From: JBCBSZ01 sp039185015
Lineage (GTDB): Bacteria > Actinomycetota > Acidimicrobiia > Acidimicrobiales > Poriferisodalaceae
DNA: 64,000 bases
Assembly: GCA_039185015.1 (NCBI GenBank)
Contig: JBCDAU010000023.1
Span: 1-64,000, forward strand
Reading direction: 5' to 3'
Positions 33,128 to 42,449 of the stretch are shown piece after piece (the first letter of the stretch is position 1; every line of letters begins with the position of its first letter). The notes under the pieces were generated by a model, which saw only the letters and a program-made list of their open reading frames with translations, did not search any database and had not been told where the DNA came from. Position numbers and translations under genes: made by a program.

Positions 33128-34461
33128 TGCCGCCCCGTCTCGTGCCCTTCGCTGTGGGAGACCTCCGGACCGTGCTGGTGCTCGGCCTGGGTGTGACCGG
33201 TCGCGCCGTGGCGACGGCGTTCGCGGCCCGCGGCGTCGAGGTGCTGGTCGCCGATGACCGCCCCGACGTCGACGTCCCCGAGAGGACGAGCCTCGTCGGT
33301 GTCGACGAGCTCGATGACGTGCTCGGCCGGGTCGACGGCGTCCACCCGGCTCCCGGCATCGCTCGCTCTCACGAGGTCTACGCCGCCGCTGAGCGTCGCG
33401 GCGTCCCGATCGTCTCCGAGCTCGACCTCGCCTCGGCCTGGAGCGATCGCCCGGCGGTGACCGTGACGGGCACGAACGGCAAGACCACCGTCACCGCGCT
33501 CGTGCACGAGATGTGCCGAGCCGACGGTCTCGACGCCGAGCTGGTCGGCAACAACGACGAGCCCTGGGTCGCTGCGATCGACCGCCGCGGCGACGACCAG
33601 CCCGCGCTCTGGGTCGTCGAGGCATCGTCGTTCCGGCTCGACCCGATCCAGCACCACCGCGCCGCCGTGGCCGTGTGGCTGAACTTCGCCCCCGACCACC
33701 TCGACTGGCACGGGGACCTCGACGACTACGAGGCGGCCAAGGCCCGCCTCTTCGAGCTGCAGGGCGCCGACGACGTCGCGCTCGGCGACGCCGCCGACGA
33801 GACCGTCCGCCGACGTCTCGCCGCCGCTCCGGCGCGCACCGAGTTGGTCGGTGCGCCCGATGGCGACTGGCGCATCGAGGGCGACGTGCTCGTCAGCCCG
33901 TCCGGTCCGGTCGAGCTCGGTGGTTCGCCGCGACGTACCGGGCCCCACGACCTGGTCGACCTCGCCGCCGCGGCGGCGGCCGCCCACCACGCCGGCGTCG
34001 GCGTCGGTGCGGTCGTCGAGGTCATCCGCTCCTTCGAGGGGCTGCCCCACCGGCTCCAGCTCGTCGCCCGCCGGGGCGGCGTCGACTTCTATGACGACTC
34101 CAAGGCCACCGCTCCGCACGCGACGATCGCGGGCCTCCGGGGCTTCGACGGCGCCGTCCTCGTCGCCGGCGGTCGCAACAAGGGCCTCGACCTCGCCGAG
34201 CTGCGCGAGATCGCAGGCCACCTCCGAGCGGTGGTCGCCATCGGCGAGGCCGCACCGCAGATCCACGACGTCTTCGACGGCCTCGTGCCCGTCGTCGTCG
34301 CCGACTCCATGTCGGAGGCCGTCACCGCCGGTGCCGACCTCGCCGCCCCCGACGGGGCCGTCGTGCTGTCGCCGGCGTGCGCCTCGTTCGACTGGTACCG
34401 CAACTACGGCGAGCGGGGCGACGACTTCGCCCGGCTGGCCCGCGAGGTGGCCGCCTCATGA
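33127..34461 (+). CDS. murD: UDP-MurNAc-L-alanine:D-glutamate ligase MurD
   Basis: 444-residue Mur ligase adding D-Glu. An N-terminal UDP-binding Rossmann segment (VLVLGLGVTGRAVATAFAAR) is followed by the ATP loop VTGTNGKTTVTALVHEM, then ASSFRLDPIQHHRA, LNFAPDHLDWHGDLDDYEAA and the C-terminal DDSKATAPHATIAGL. Lengths match MurD. I chose the ATG at 33127, which overlaps the mraY TGA; the frame is open much further upstream but only inside mraY. It overlaps ftsW by 4 bases. Confidence 0.94.
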   Translation: MPPRLVPFAVGDLRTVLVLGLGVTGRAVATAFAARGVEVLVADDRPDVDVPERTSLVGVDELDDVLGRVDGVHPAPGIARSHEVYAAAERRGVPIVSELDLASAWSDRPAVTVTGTNGKTTVTALVHEMCRADGLDAELVGNNDEPWVAAIDRRGDDQPALWVVEASSFRLDPIQHHRAAVAVWLNFAPDHLDWHGDLDDYEAAKARLFELQGADDVALGDAADETVRRRLAAAPARTELVGAPDGDWRIEGDVLVSPSGPVELGGSPRRTGPHDLVDLAAAAAAAHHAGVGVGAVVEVIRSFEGLPHRLQLVARRGGVDFYDDSKATAPHATIAGLRGFDGAVLVAGGRNKGLDLAELREIAGHLRAVVAIGEAAPQIHDVFDGLVPVVVADSMSEAVTAGADLAAPDGAVVLSPACASFDWYRNYGERGDDFARLAREVAAS

Positions 34462-35600
34462 CCACCCTCCGCTCCGTCCCCACCGGGCCCGACGTCACGC
34501 CGCCCACCACCCGGGACCGCACCGGCTACGCCCTGCTGTTGTCCCTCGTCGTCGGGCTCAACCTGTTCGGCCTTGTCATGGTGCTGTCGGCGAGCTCGGT
34601 CCAGGGCGCGCAGGAGGGCTCGACCTGGGGCTATTTCACCCGCCAGCTCATCTGGCTCGGCCTCGGCTGCGTCGCCCTGCTCGTCATGCTGCGGATCGAC
34701 TACCGCCGCTGGCGACCGCTCGCACCGTTCCTCTACGGCACCTCGCTCGCCCTGCTCGTGATCGTGCTGCTCCCCGGGATCGGCGTCGAGGTCAACGGTG
34801 CCCAGCGCTGGATCCAGGTCGGCCCCCAGCGCTTCCAGCCGTCGGAGCTGGCCAAGCTCGGCGTCCTGTTGATGTCGGCGTCGGTCCTCGCCGCCCGCCA
34901 GAAGGTGATCAGGGACCACCGCCGCTCGCTCAACCCGGTGCTGCTGCTGTTCGCCCCGGTCGCCGGCCTCGTCCTGCTCGAGCCCGACCTCGGGACGACG
35001 ATCATCATCGGCACCGTCGTCGCCAGCCTGCTCGTCGCCGCCGGCGTCCCGATGAAGCCGCTCGTGAAGGTCGGCGGGCTCGGGGCGGCCGCCGCGCTCG
35101 TCCTCGCCGTCAGCGCCGACTACCGACGGGCCCGCCTCCTCGGCTTCATCGACCCGTGGGCCGACCCGCAGGGCCAGACCTATCAGTCGCTCCAGTCCCT
35201 CATCGGCCTGGCGAGCGGCGGCGTCGACGGCGTCGGTCTCGGCGAGTCGCGCGCCAAGTGGGGCTTCCTGCCCAACGCCCACACCGACTTCATCTACGCC
35301 GTCGTCGGTGAGGAGCTCGGCCTCATCGGCACCCTCACGGTGCTGTCGCTCTTCGTGATGCTCGGGCTGCTCGGCTACCGGGCCGCCCTCGGCGCGCCCG
35401 ACGCCTTCGGCACCCTCGTCGCCACCGGGGTCACGACCTGGCTGCTCGTCCAGGCGTTCGTCAACATGGGCGGCGTCGTCGGCCTGCTGCCGATCACCGG
35501 CGTCACCTTGCCGTTCGTCTCCTTCGGCGGCACGTCCCTCATCGTCAACATGGCCGCGGCAGGTCTGTTGCTCAACATCTCCCGGCAGGCGAGACGGTGA
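34458..35600 (+). CDS. ftsW: peptidoglycan glycosyltransferase FtsW (SEDS family)
   Basis: 380-residue SEDS polymerase with about ten transmembrane helices. Recognisable parts are VMVLSASSVQGA, the large-loop entrance VNGAQRWIQVGPQRFQPSELAK, the PNAHTDFIYAVVGEELGL segment and C-terminal PITGVTLPFVSFGGTSLI. It partners FtsI in septal synthesis. No long C-terminal cytoplasmic tail is present. I chose the ATG at 34458 overlapping murD; murG follows with a 4-base overlap. Confidence 0.94.
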   Translation: MTTLRSVPTGPDVTPPTTRDRTGYALLLSLVVGLNLFGLVMVLSASSVQGAQEGSTWGYFTRQLIWLGLGCVALLVMLRIDYRRWRPLAPFLYGTSLALLVIVLLPGIGVEVNGAQRWIQVGPQRFQPSELAKLGVLLMSASVLAARQKVIRDHRRSLNPVLLLFAPVAGLVLLEPDLGTTIIIGTVVASLLVAAGVPMKPLVKVGGLGAAAALVLAVSADYRRARLLGFIDPWADPQGQTYQSLQSLIGLASGGVDGVGLGESRAKWGFLPNAHTDFIYAVVGEELGLIGTLTVLSLFVMLGLLGYRAALGAPDAFGTLVATGVTTWLLVQAFVNMGGVVGLLPITGVTLPFVSFGGTSLIVNMAAAGLLLNISRQARR

Positions 35601-36682
35601 GCGGGGACACCTTCGCGGTGATCGCCGGGGGCGGGACGGCCGGCCACGTCACACCCGGCGTGGCCGTCGCCCGGGCCCTGGTCGAGCGGGGCCACGCGCC
35701 CGAGTCGCTCCACTTCGTCGGGGCGGAGCGCGGTGTCGAGGCCGACGTGGTGCCGGCCGCCGGCTTCCCGCTCACGCTGCTGCCCGGTCGAGGCATCCAG
35801 CGTCGCCTCACGCTCGCGAACGTCGGCGCCGCCGCCGGGCTCGTCGTCGCCGTGTTCCGGTCGATCGGACTGGTCCGTCGGCTCCGCCCGCAGGTCGTCC
35901 TCGCCACAGGCGGCTTCGCCTCGGTCTCGTGCGTCGTCGCCGCCGTGCTCTGGCGAGTGCCGGTCGTCGTGGCGGAGCAGAACGCCGTGCCCGGTGCGGC
36001 CAACCGGCTCGCTTCGCGCGTCGCGCGGGCCTGCGCCGTGAGCTTCGAGGGCACACCGCTGCGCAAGGCGACCCTGACCGGCAATCCCGTTCGGGCCGAG
36101 ATCCTCGACGCCGTCCAGGCCACACCGCCATCGGCCGCGCCCGCGACGCCGGCCCGTGTGCTGGTGTTCGGCGGGTCGCTCGGCGCCAAGCGGATCAACG
36201 AGACCGTCCTCGCGCTGGTCGGATCGTCGGACCTGCCGATGCGCGTGCGCCACGTCATCGGACGGCGAGACTGGCCCGGCATGTCCGAACGCGCTGCCGC
36301 CCTCGCCTCGACGGCCGACTACGAGCCGCTGGCCTACGAGGACGACATGGCCTCGACCCTCGTCGCCACCGATCTCGCGGTGTGCCGGGCCGGCGCCTCG
36401 ACGGTCGCCGAGCTCGCCGTCACCGGTACCCCGTCCGTGCTCATCCCGCTCCCCGGGGCGCCGGGGGACCACCAGACCGCGAACGCCAGGGGACTGGAGT
36501 CGATCGGCGCCGCGGTCGTGGTGGCCGACGCCGAGCTGGACGCCGACCGTCTCGATGCCGTGCTCGCCGAGCTCGTCGGCGACCCCGACCGCCTCCGCGA
36601 GATGGCCGGCGCCGCCCGTGGCTTCGCCCGACCCGACGCCGCCGACCGGGTGGCGGCCCTCGTCGAGGAGCACGCACGATGA
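35597..36682 (+). CDS. murG: UDP-GlcNAc:lipid I GlcNAc-transferase MurG
   Basis: 361-residue GT28 glycosyltransferase making lipid II on the inner membrane face. The glycine-rich loop GGGTAGHVTPGVAVARAL, EQNAVPGAANRL, the second G-loop VFGGSLGAKRINETV and the donor-binding CRAGASTVAELA and PLPGAPGDHQTANAR are all present. The GTG start overlaps ftsW and the stop overlaps murC, both by 4 bases. Confidence 0.95.
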   Translation: MSGDTFAVIAGGGTAGHVTPGVAVARALVERGHAPESLHFVGAERGVEADVVPAAGFPLTLLPGRGIQRRLTLANVGAAAGLVVAVFRSIGLVRRLRPQVVLATGGFASVSCVVAAVLWRVPVVVAEQNAVPGAANRLASRVARACAVSFEGTPLRKATLTGNPVRAEILDAVQATPPSAAPATPARVLVFGGSLGAKRINETVLALVGSSDLPMRVRHVIGRRDWPGMSERAAALASTADYEPLAYEDDMASTLVATDLAVCRAGASTVAELAVTGTPSVLIPLPGAPGDHQTANARGLESIGAAVVVADAELDADRLDAVLAELVGDPDRLREMAGAARGFARPDAADRVAALVEEHAR

Positions 36683-38061
36683 CCGACCTCGACCTGTCCC
36701 GTCCCCGCCGTATCCACCTCGTCGGGATCGGCGGTTCGGGCATGAACGCGATCGCCGCCGTCCTCGCCGAGATGGGCCACACCGTGACCGGGAGCGACCT
36801 CAAGCACTCCGCCGGCATCGACCGCGCCCGTGCGCTCGGCATCGACGCCGCGGTCGGCCACGAGGCGTCCCAGATCGGCGACGCCGAGCTGCTCGCGGTG
36901 TCGACCGCCATCCCGGACCACAACGTCGAGGTCGTCGCCGCGCGGGAGCGGGGCCTCGACGTCCTGCGCCGGGCCGAGATCCTCGCGGCGATCGCCGGTC
37001 ACAAGCGCACGGTGGCCGTCGCCGGGACCCACGGCAAGACCACGACGTCGTCGATGCTCTCGCTGATCCTGCTCCACGCCGGCGTGCACCCGTCGTTCAT
37101 CATCGGCGGTGACCTCAACGAGATCGGGTCCGGCGCGGTGTGGGACGGCGACGGCGACCTCTTCGTCGTCGAGGCCGACGAGTCCGACGGCACCTTCCTG
37201 GAGCTGCCGGCCGCAGCGGGCATCGTCACGAACGTCGACCCCGATCATCTCGACCACTACGGCACCTTCGACGAGCTCGTCGACGCCTTCGGCCGGTTCG
37301 CGACCGCGATCGACGGGCCGATCGTCGCCCCCGACCTCGGCCGCGGCGCCGAGCTCGACGGCATCACCTCCCGGTTCGGCCTGAGCGAGGCTGCCGACGT
37401 CCGGGTGGTCGAGTACCGCGGGGAACGGACGCAGAGCCACTTCGGCCTCTCGGTGCGGGGCGCGACGTCGGTGCCCGTCCGCCTCCCGGTCCCCGGGCCG
37501 CACAACGCCCTCAACGCCGCTGCCGCCGCCGCGATGGCCATCGAGCTCGGCGTCGAGCCGACCGCCGTCGCCGAGGCGCTCGGTCGCTACGCCGGCGTCG
37601 GTCGCCGGTACGAGTTCCGGGGCGAGGTCGACGGGATCACGTTCATCGACGACTACGCCCACCTGCCGGCAGAGGTGTCCTCGATCCTCGCGACGGCCGC
37701 CGACGGGGCCTTCGATCGCGTCATCTGCGTCTTCCAGCCCCACCGCTACAGCCGCACGGCAGCGGTGTGGCGCGACTTCGCGGGGGCGTTCGCCGGGGCC
37801 GACCTGCTCGTCCTCACCGACATCTACGCCGCCGGCGAGGCGGTTCAGCCGGGCATCACCGGCCGACTCGTCCTGCGCGCCGTGCTCGACGACGACCCGG
37901 CACAGCGCGTCGCCTATCTGCCCGGTCTCGCAGACGTCGAGGCGTTCCTCGACGGCGAGCTGCGGGCCGGCGACCTCTGCCTGACCCTCGGTGCCGGCGA
38001 CCTCACCCTCATGCCCGACCGCCTCCTCGGCCGTCGGCGCGGCGAGCAGGTGGGGTCGTGA
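36679..38061 (+). CDS. murC: UDP-MurNAc:L-alanine ligase MurC
   Basis: 460-residue Mur ligase attaching the first L-Ala. The N-terminal HLVGIGGSGMNAIAAVLAEM is followed by the ATP loop VAGTHGKTTTSSMLSL, EADESDGTFL, NVDPDHLDHYG and the C-terminal DDYAHLPAEV and FQPHRYSRTA. I chose the ATG at 36679, overlapping the murG stop; the frame extends upstream without family similarity. The murB GTG overlaps its stop. Confidence 0.95.
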   Translation: MTDLDLSRPRRIHLVGIGGSGMNAIAAVLAEMGHTVTGSDLKHSAGIDRARALGIDAAVGHEASQIGDAELLAVSTAIPDHNVEVVAARERGLDVLRRAEILAAIAGHKRTVAVAGTHGKTTTSSMLSLILLHAGVHPSFIIGGDLNEIGSGAVWDGDGDLFVVEADESDGTFLELPAAAGIVTNVDPDHLDHYGTFDELVDAFGRFATAIDGPIVAPDLGRGAELDGITSRFGLSEAADVRVVEYRGERTQSHFGLSVRGATSVPVRLPVPGPHNALNAAAAAAMAIELGVEPTAVAEALGRYAGVGRRYEFRGEVDGITFIDDYAHLPAEVSSILATAADGAFDRVICVFQPHRYSRTAAVWRDFAGAFAGADLLVLTDIYAAGEAVQPGITGRLVLRAVLDDDPAQRVAYLPGLADVEAFLDGELRAGDLCLTLGAGDLTLMPDRLLGRRRGEQVGS

Positions 38062-39017
38062 CCGACGCGGTCGACCTCGCCGCCGAGATGCTCGGCGAGC
38101 GCGCCCGGCGGGACGACCCGCTCGGCCCGCGCACGACCTACCGGGTCGGTGGACGGGCCGCGCTCCTGGTCGAGGCGACCTCCGTGGACGACGTCCGTCT
38201 GGTCGGTGAGACCGCGGCCGCCACGGAGCTGCCCGTCGTCGTGGTCGGCAAGGGCTCCAACGTGCTCGTCGCCGACGACGGCTTCGCCGGCATCGCCCTC
38301 CTGGCAGGCGACGGGCTCGACGTCATCGAGCTCGACGGCACCTCGGTCCGAGCCGGAGCCGGCGTGTCGCTCCCCGTCCTCGCCCGCCGCACGGTGGCCG
38401 CCGGCCTGACGGGCCTCGAGTGGGCGGTCGGCGTCCCGGGCTCGGTCGGTGGGGCGGTGCGGATGAACGCCGGGGGGCACGGCTCCGACGTCGCCGCCGA
38501 CATCACCTCGGCGACGGTCGTCGACCTCCGCAGCGGAGCGGTGGAGGAGTGGGGGACCGACCGGCTCGGGCTCCGCTACCGCCACTCGGCGCTCGCCCCG
38601 CACCACATCGTCACCGGCGCGACCTTCGCCCTCCGGCGGGGCGACGTGGAGCGCGGCGAGGCCGAGCTGTCCGAGATCGTGCGCTGGCGACGCGAGCACC
38701 AGCCCGGCGGCCAGAACAGCGGCTCGGTCTTCACCAACCCGCCCGGCGACGCCGCCGGACGGCTCATCGACGCCTGCGGCCTCAAGGGACATCGCATCGG
38801 GACCGCCGAGGTCTCGCCCAAGCACGCCAACTTCTTCCAGGCGGACCCCGACGGTCGGGCCGACGACGTGCTCGCCCTGGTCGCCGAGGTGCAGCGCCGG
38901 GTCGAGGCCGAGACCAGCATCCGACTGCGGCCCGAGCTCCGTCTGATCGGCTACCCCGAGGCGGTCGCTCGTTCGGTCTGTGCTGCCCGTGCCGACGCCG
39001 TGGTGGTGGGCTCGTGA
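38058..39017 (+). CDS. murB: UDP-N-acetylenolpyruvoylglucosamine reductase MurB
   Basis: 319-residue FAD enzyme reducing UDP-GlcNAc-enolpyruvate to UDP-MurNAc. FAD-binding elements (GKGSNVLVADDGF, GVPGSVGGAVRMNAGGHG) and the catalytic region NSGSVFTNPPGDAAG with its serine, plus SPKHANFFQAD, identify it. The GTG at 38058 sits in the murC stop. Type I versus type II MurB is not decided. It overlaps ftsQ by 4 bases. Confidence 0.94.
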   Translation: MTDAVDLAAEMLGERARRDDPLGPRTTYRVGGRAALLVEATSVDDVRLVGETAAATELPVVVVGKGSNVLVADDGFAGIALLAGDGLDVIELDGTSVRAGAGVSLPVLARRTVAAGLTGLEWAVGVPGSVGGAVRMNAGGHGSDVAADITSATVVDLRSGAVEEWGTDRLGLRYRHSALAPHHIVTGATFALRRGDVERGEAELSEIVRWRREHQPGGQNSGSVFTNPPGDAAGRLIDACGLKGHRIGTAEVSPKHANFFQADPDGRADDVLALVAEVQRRVEAETSIRLRPELRLIGYPEAVARSVCAARADAVVVGS

Positions 39018-39823
39018 CCACCGTCGTCGTCGATCCCCGCCTGCGCGCCCGCCGCATCGAGGTCCTCCGTGAGCAGGGCCGACGTCGCCTCCGCTGGGTG
39101 ATCGCCGTGGGCATCGTCCTCGGCGCCGCAGCGATCGTGCTCGTCGCGCTCCGCACCCCGCTCTTCGACATCGACGACGTCCGCGTGGTCGGCGCGGAGC
39201 GGACCTCCACCCGGGCGGTGCTGGCCGCCGCCGACGTCTCGACCGGGGCCCCGCTCGTCGAGCTCGACACCGGCGCCGTCGCCAGCGACGTCGAGACGTT
39301 GCCGTGGATCTCCGAGGTGCACGTCAGCAAGGACTGGCCGGGCGGCGTCGTGATCGAGGTCATCGAGCGGATGCCCGCTGCCGTCGTCGACCGCGCCGGC
39401 GACCTGCTGCTCGTCGACCAGAGCGGCTGGGTGCTCGCCGAGACGACGCGGCGACCTGCCGACCTGGCCGTCGTCGAGCTCGCCGGCGATGTCGACGACC
39501 TGGTGGCCGGCGACCTGCTCGACCCCGAGGAGCGCTCGGCCCTCGTGCTGGCGTCCCGCGCCTCCGAGGCCCTCCGCCTGGCGCCGGGGACGGTCCGGAC
39601 CGACGACGGCGACCTGCTCTGGGAGGTCGAGGGCGTCGGCCGCTTCCGCTTCGGGACGCTCGCCGAGCTCGACGCGAAGTTCGTCGCTGCGGCGGCCGTG
39701 CTCGAGCGGCTCGGCGGCACCGTGGACGGCGAGCTCGATCTGCGTGAGCCGTCGGCGGTGGTCCGTCGCGTCGACGCCCCGGTCGTCATCGCCACCGAGG
39801 GCGAGCCCGGGTCGGTGGGATGA
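39014..39823 (+). CDS. ftsQ: cell division protein FtsQ
   Basis: 269-residue bitopic divisome protein. A basic N-terminus is followed by one transmembrane helix (WVIAVGIVLGAAAIVLVAL, about 28-46). The POTRA domain follows (FDIDDVRVVGAERTSTRAVL through LPWISEVHVSKDWPGGVVIEV), then the beta domain ending in a strand-rich tail. The GTG overlaps the murB stop. It is the last member of the overlapping chain; a 106-base gap with its own promoter-like box precedes ftsZ. Confidence 0.91.
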   Translation: MTTVVVDPRLRARRIEVLREQGRRRLRWVIAVGIVLGAAAIVLVALRTPLFDIDDVRVVGAERTSTRAVLAAADVSTGAPLVELDTGAVASDVETLPWISEVHVSKDWPGGVVIEVIERMPAAVVDRAGDLLLVDQSGWVLAETTRRPADLAVVELAGDVDDLVAGDLLDPEERSALVLASRASEALRLAPGTVRTDDGDLLWEVEGVGRFRFGTLAELDAKFVAAAAVLERLGGTVDGELDLREPSAVVRRVDAPVVIATEGEPGSVG

Positions 39824-39869
39824 CCCGTGCGACCCCCGGGGGATCGACCGTTCACGGCCCCCGACCGTT

Positions 39870-39875
39870 TAGTCT
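39870..39875 (+). promoter_or_regulatory. -10-like box upstream of ftsZ
   Basis: TAGTCT in a short A/T-richer patch (CCGTTTAGTCTC) of the ftsQ-ftsZ gap. No -35 at good spacing is seen. It fits the common use of an additional ftsZ promoter. Confidence 0.35.
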
Positions 39876-39914
39876 CGACCACAGTCCGTCGCCGACCCCG
39901 ACCGGCGTGACACG

Positions 39915-39922
39915 AAGGAGGT
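39915..39922 (+). promoter_or_regulatory. Shine-Dalgarno sequence deciding the ftsZ start
   Basis: AAGGAGGT, the strongest ribosome-binding site in the window, ends 7 bases before the GTG at 39930. The earlier in-frame GTG at 39921 overlaps the site itself and is unlikely to be used. Confidence 0.8.
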
Positions 39923-39929
39923 GCCGGCG

Positions 39930-41063
39930 GTGATCGGTTCCCCACAGAACTACCTGGCAGTCATCAAGGTCGTCGGCGTCGGTGGCGCCGGCGTCAACGC
40001 CGTCAACCGCATGATCGACGCCGGTCTCAAGGGCGTCGAGTTCCTCGCGGTCAACACCGACGCGCAGGCGCTGCTGATGAGCGATGCCGACGTCAAGATC
40101 GACATCGGGCGCGAGCTCACCCGCGGCCTCGGCGCCGGCAGCGACCCCGACGTGGGCATGAACGCCGCCGAGGAGCACCGCGACGAGCTGCAGGAGGCCC
40201 TGCAGGGCAGCGACATGGTGTTCATCGCCGCCGGTGAGGGCGGCGGCACGGGCACCGGCGCCGCCCCGGTCGTCGCCGAGATCGCCAAGAGCGTCGGGGC
40301 GCTCACGATCGGCATCGTCACCCGTCCCTTCGGTTTCGAGGGTCGTCGCCGCTCGGTCGCCGCCGAGACGGGCATCCAGCGGCTCCGGGAGAAGGTCGAC
40401 ACCCAGATCGTCATCCCGAACGATCGGCTGCTCACCGTCGCCAACGAGCAGACCTCGGTCGTGGACGCCTTCCGGATGGCCGACGACGTCCTCCTCCACG
40501 GCGTGCAGGGCATCACGACGCTCATCACCACGCCCGGCCTCATCAACACCGACTTCGCCGACGTCCGCATGATCATGCAGAACGCCGGCGCCGCGCTCAT
40601 GGGCATCGGCCAGGCCCAGGGCGACAACCGGTCGGTCAACGCCGCCCGCGCCGCCATCTCCAGCCCGCTGCTGGAAGCCTCGGTCGAGGGCGCCCGCGGC
40701 GTGCTGCTCAACATCTCCGGCGGATCGAACCTCGGCCTCTTCGAGGTCAACGAGGCCGCCGAGGTCATCCACGAGGTCGCTCACCCCGACGCCAACATCA
40801 TCTTCGGAGCGGTGATCGACGAGGCCATGGGCGACGAGGTCCGCGTCACGGTCATCGCGGCCGGGTTCGACCGCTGGGAAGAGCGGCCCGAGTTCGGCGC
40901 CGAGGTGCCGCTGCCGCCGGCGACCAGCCCGTCGCCGTCCCCGTCCCCGTCGACGTCGACGCCGAGCGCGCCGCCGGCCCGTTCGACGCCCGACGTCTTC
41001 GCGACCGACGACGGTGGCGACGACGACGACGGTGGCCTCGACGTGCCGTCGTTCCTGCGCTGA
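39930..41063 (+). CDS. ftsZ: cell division GTPase FtsZ
   Basis: 377-residue tubulin homologue that forms the Z-ring. It has VGGAGVNAVNRM, the tubulin signature GEGGGTGTGAAPVVAEIA and the T7-loop region (NTDFADVRMIMQNAGAALMG). A short Pro/Ser/Thr linker (residues about 325-350) and an acidic stretch precede the conserved C-terminal peptide DVPSFLR, which binds SepF and other partners. I start it at GTG 39930 on Shine-Dalgarno grounds. pgeF follows 4 bases after the stop. Confidence 0.96.
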   Translation: MIGSPQNYLAVIKVVGVGGAGVNAVNRMIDAGLKGVEFLAVNTDAQALLMSDADVKIDIGRELTRGLGAGSDPDVGMNAAEEHRDELQEALQGSDMVFIAAGEGGGTGTGAAPVVAEIAKSVGALTIGIVTRPFGFEGRRRSVAAETGIQRLREKVDTQIVIPNDRLLTVANEQTSVVDAFRMADDVLLHGVQGITTLITTPGLINTDFADVRMIMQNAGAALMGIGQAQGDNRSVNAARAAISSPLLEASVEGARGVLLNISGGSNLGLFEVNEAAEVIHEVAHPDANIIFGAVIDEAMGDEVRVTVIAAGFDRWEERPEFGAEVPLPPATSPSPSPSPSTSTPSAPPARSTPDVFATDDGGDDDDGGLDVPSFLR

Positions 41064-41067
41064 CGGC

Positions 41068-41739
41068 GTGCAGCTGCTCCATCGCCACGTCGTCGGCGAC
41101 GGCGACGTGGTCAACGTCGGGGTCACCGACCGCTCCGACGGCGACCTGGCGATCGGAGCACCCGAGGTCGAACGACGCCGTCGCTCGCTCGTCGACCGGC
41201 CCTGGCGTTGGCTCCGGCAGGTCCACGGCTCCGATGTCGTCGACGGCGACGATCCGCTGACGACGCCCGGCGACGATGGGGACGCCGTCGTGACGGCCGG
41301 TTCCGACGTCGCCCTGGCCGTGCAGGCCGCCGACTGCGTACCGATGGCGTTGATCGCCGACGACGGACCCTTCGCCGTCGCCCACGCCGGCTGGCGAGGT
41401 CTGCTCGCCGGGGTGGTCGGCACGGCCGCCGGTGCCGTACGCGACCGCTCCGACGCCCCGATCCAGGCCGTCGTCGGGCCCTTCATCCGGGTCGACCGCT
41501 ACGAGTTCGGCGACGAGATCGAACAGGTCGTCGACCGGTTCGGCGCCGCGGTCGTCGGGCGGACCTCCTCGGGCCGCCAGGCCCTCGACATGGCCACGGC
41601 GGTCCGGCTCGCCCTCGTCGAGCTCGACATCGAGATCGTGGCCGACGACGGTCGCTGCACCTCTGCCCCCGAGCTGTTCTCCCACCGGCTCGACGGGGAC
41701 ATCGCCCGCCACGCACTGGTGGCCTGGCGGGAGCGCTGA
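41068..41739 (+). CDS. pgeF: peptidoglycan editing factor / purine nucleoside phosphorylase PgeF (YfiH)
   Basis: 223-residue multicopper-oxidase-fold (DUF152) protein. The zinc-site residues are in RQVHGSDVV (His), AADCVPMALI (Cys) and VAHAGWRGLLAG (His), plus DGRCTS near the end. Family members remove L-Ser-containing muropeptide precursors or act as adenosine phosphorylases/deaminases. The GTG at 41068 is 4 bases after ftsZ; the frame upstream is inside ftsZ. The usual actinobacterial position, between ftsZ and yggS. Confidence 0.9.
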   Translation: MQLLHRHVVGDGDVVNVGVTDRSDGDLAIGAPEVERRRRSLVDRPWRWLRQVHGSDVVDGDDPLTTPGDDGDAVVTAGSDVALAVQAADCVPMALIADDGPFAVAHAGWRGLLAGVVGTAAGAVRDRSDAPIQAVVGPFIRVDRYEFGDEIEQVVDRFGAAVVGRTSSGRQALDMATAVRLALVELDIEIVADDGRCTSAPELFSHRLDGDIARHALVAWRER

Positions 41740-41748
41740 GGAGTGGAC

Positions 41749-42408
41749 GTGAATCAGGTCGCCGAGCGCCTCGCCGGCGTCGAGGACCGCATCCGCACGG
41801 CGGGCGGCGATCCCGAGCGCATCACCGTCCTCGGCGTCACCAAGGGCCACGGCGTCGAGGCCATCGACGCGGCTGCGGCGGTCGGGCTGGACGATGTCGG
41901 TGAGAACTACGCGCAGGAGCTGGCGGCCAAGCACTCCGAACGCGCGACGCTCGACCTTCGTTGGCACATGATCGGCAACGTCCAGACCAACAAGGTCAAG
42001 CTGCTGGCGCCGATCGTCCACCTCTGGCAGACCGTCGATCGTCCCTCGCTGGTGGCCGAGCTGGGAAAGCGGGTCCCCGGCGCCCGGGTGCTCGTCCAGG
42101 TCAACGTCTCCGCGGAGCTGCAGAAGTCCGGCGTGGCCATCGACGACGCTCCGGCCCTCGTCGAGCGGGCGAGGGAGGCCGGACTCGACGTCCGCGGCTT
42201 GATGGCGATCGCCGGGGCCGGCCCTGACGAGGTGGTCGGACCCCAGCTCGCGACCCTCCGGCGGCTGGTCGACGGGCTCGACCTCGAGGAGTGCTCGATG
42301 GGCATGAGTGGTGACCTCGAGCTGGCGGTGCGCGAGGGTGCCACCATCGTGCGCGTGGGCAGCGCGTTGTTCGGTCCGCGACCGGGGTCGCCCGGCCTGC
42401 GAAACTAG
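41749..42408 (+). CDS. yggS: YggS-family pyridoxal phosphate homeostasis protein
   Basis: 219-residue PLP-binding TIM-barrel protein (YggS/PLPBP family) without known catalytic activity, important in PLP balance. The PLP lysine lies in VLGVTKGHGVEAIDAA. GENYAQEL, LRWHMIGNVQTNKVK and MGMSGDLELAVREGATIVRVG are diagnostic. I chose the GTG at 41749 because GAGGAG (41738-41743) is spaced 5 bases from it; the GTG at 41743 lies within that site. Confidence 0.9.
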   Translation: MNQVAERLAGVEDRIRTAGGDPERITVLGVTKGHGVEAIDAAAAVGLDDVGENYAQELAAKHSERATLDLRWHMIGNVQTNKVKLLAPIVHLWQTVDRPSLVAELGKRVPGARVLVQVNVSAELQKSGVAIDDAPALVERAREAGLDVRGLMAIAGAGPDEVVGPQLATLRRLVDGLDLEECSMGMSGDLELAVREGATIVRVGSALFGPRPGSPGLRN

Positions 42409-42426
42409 GCTCGCTGTACGGCGAGC
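42409..42426 (+). other. hairpin between yggS and sepF
   Basis: GCTCGC (42409-42414) and GCGAGC (42421-42426) pair perfectly around TGTACG, starting right after the yggS stop. The -10-like TAGGCT (42406-42411) overlaps the first arm. There is no T-tract; it could be a processing site, an attenuator or part of a promoter for sepF. Confidence 0.4.
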
Positions 42427-42449
42427 GAGAGGACCAGGAGGTCACCGGG

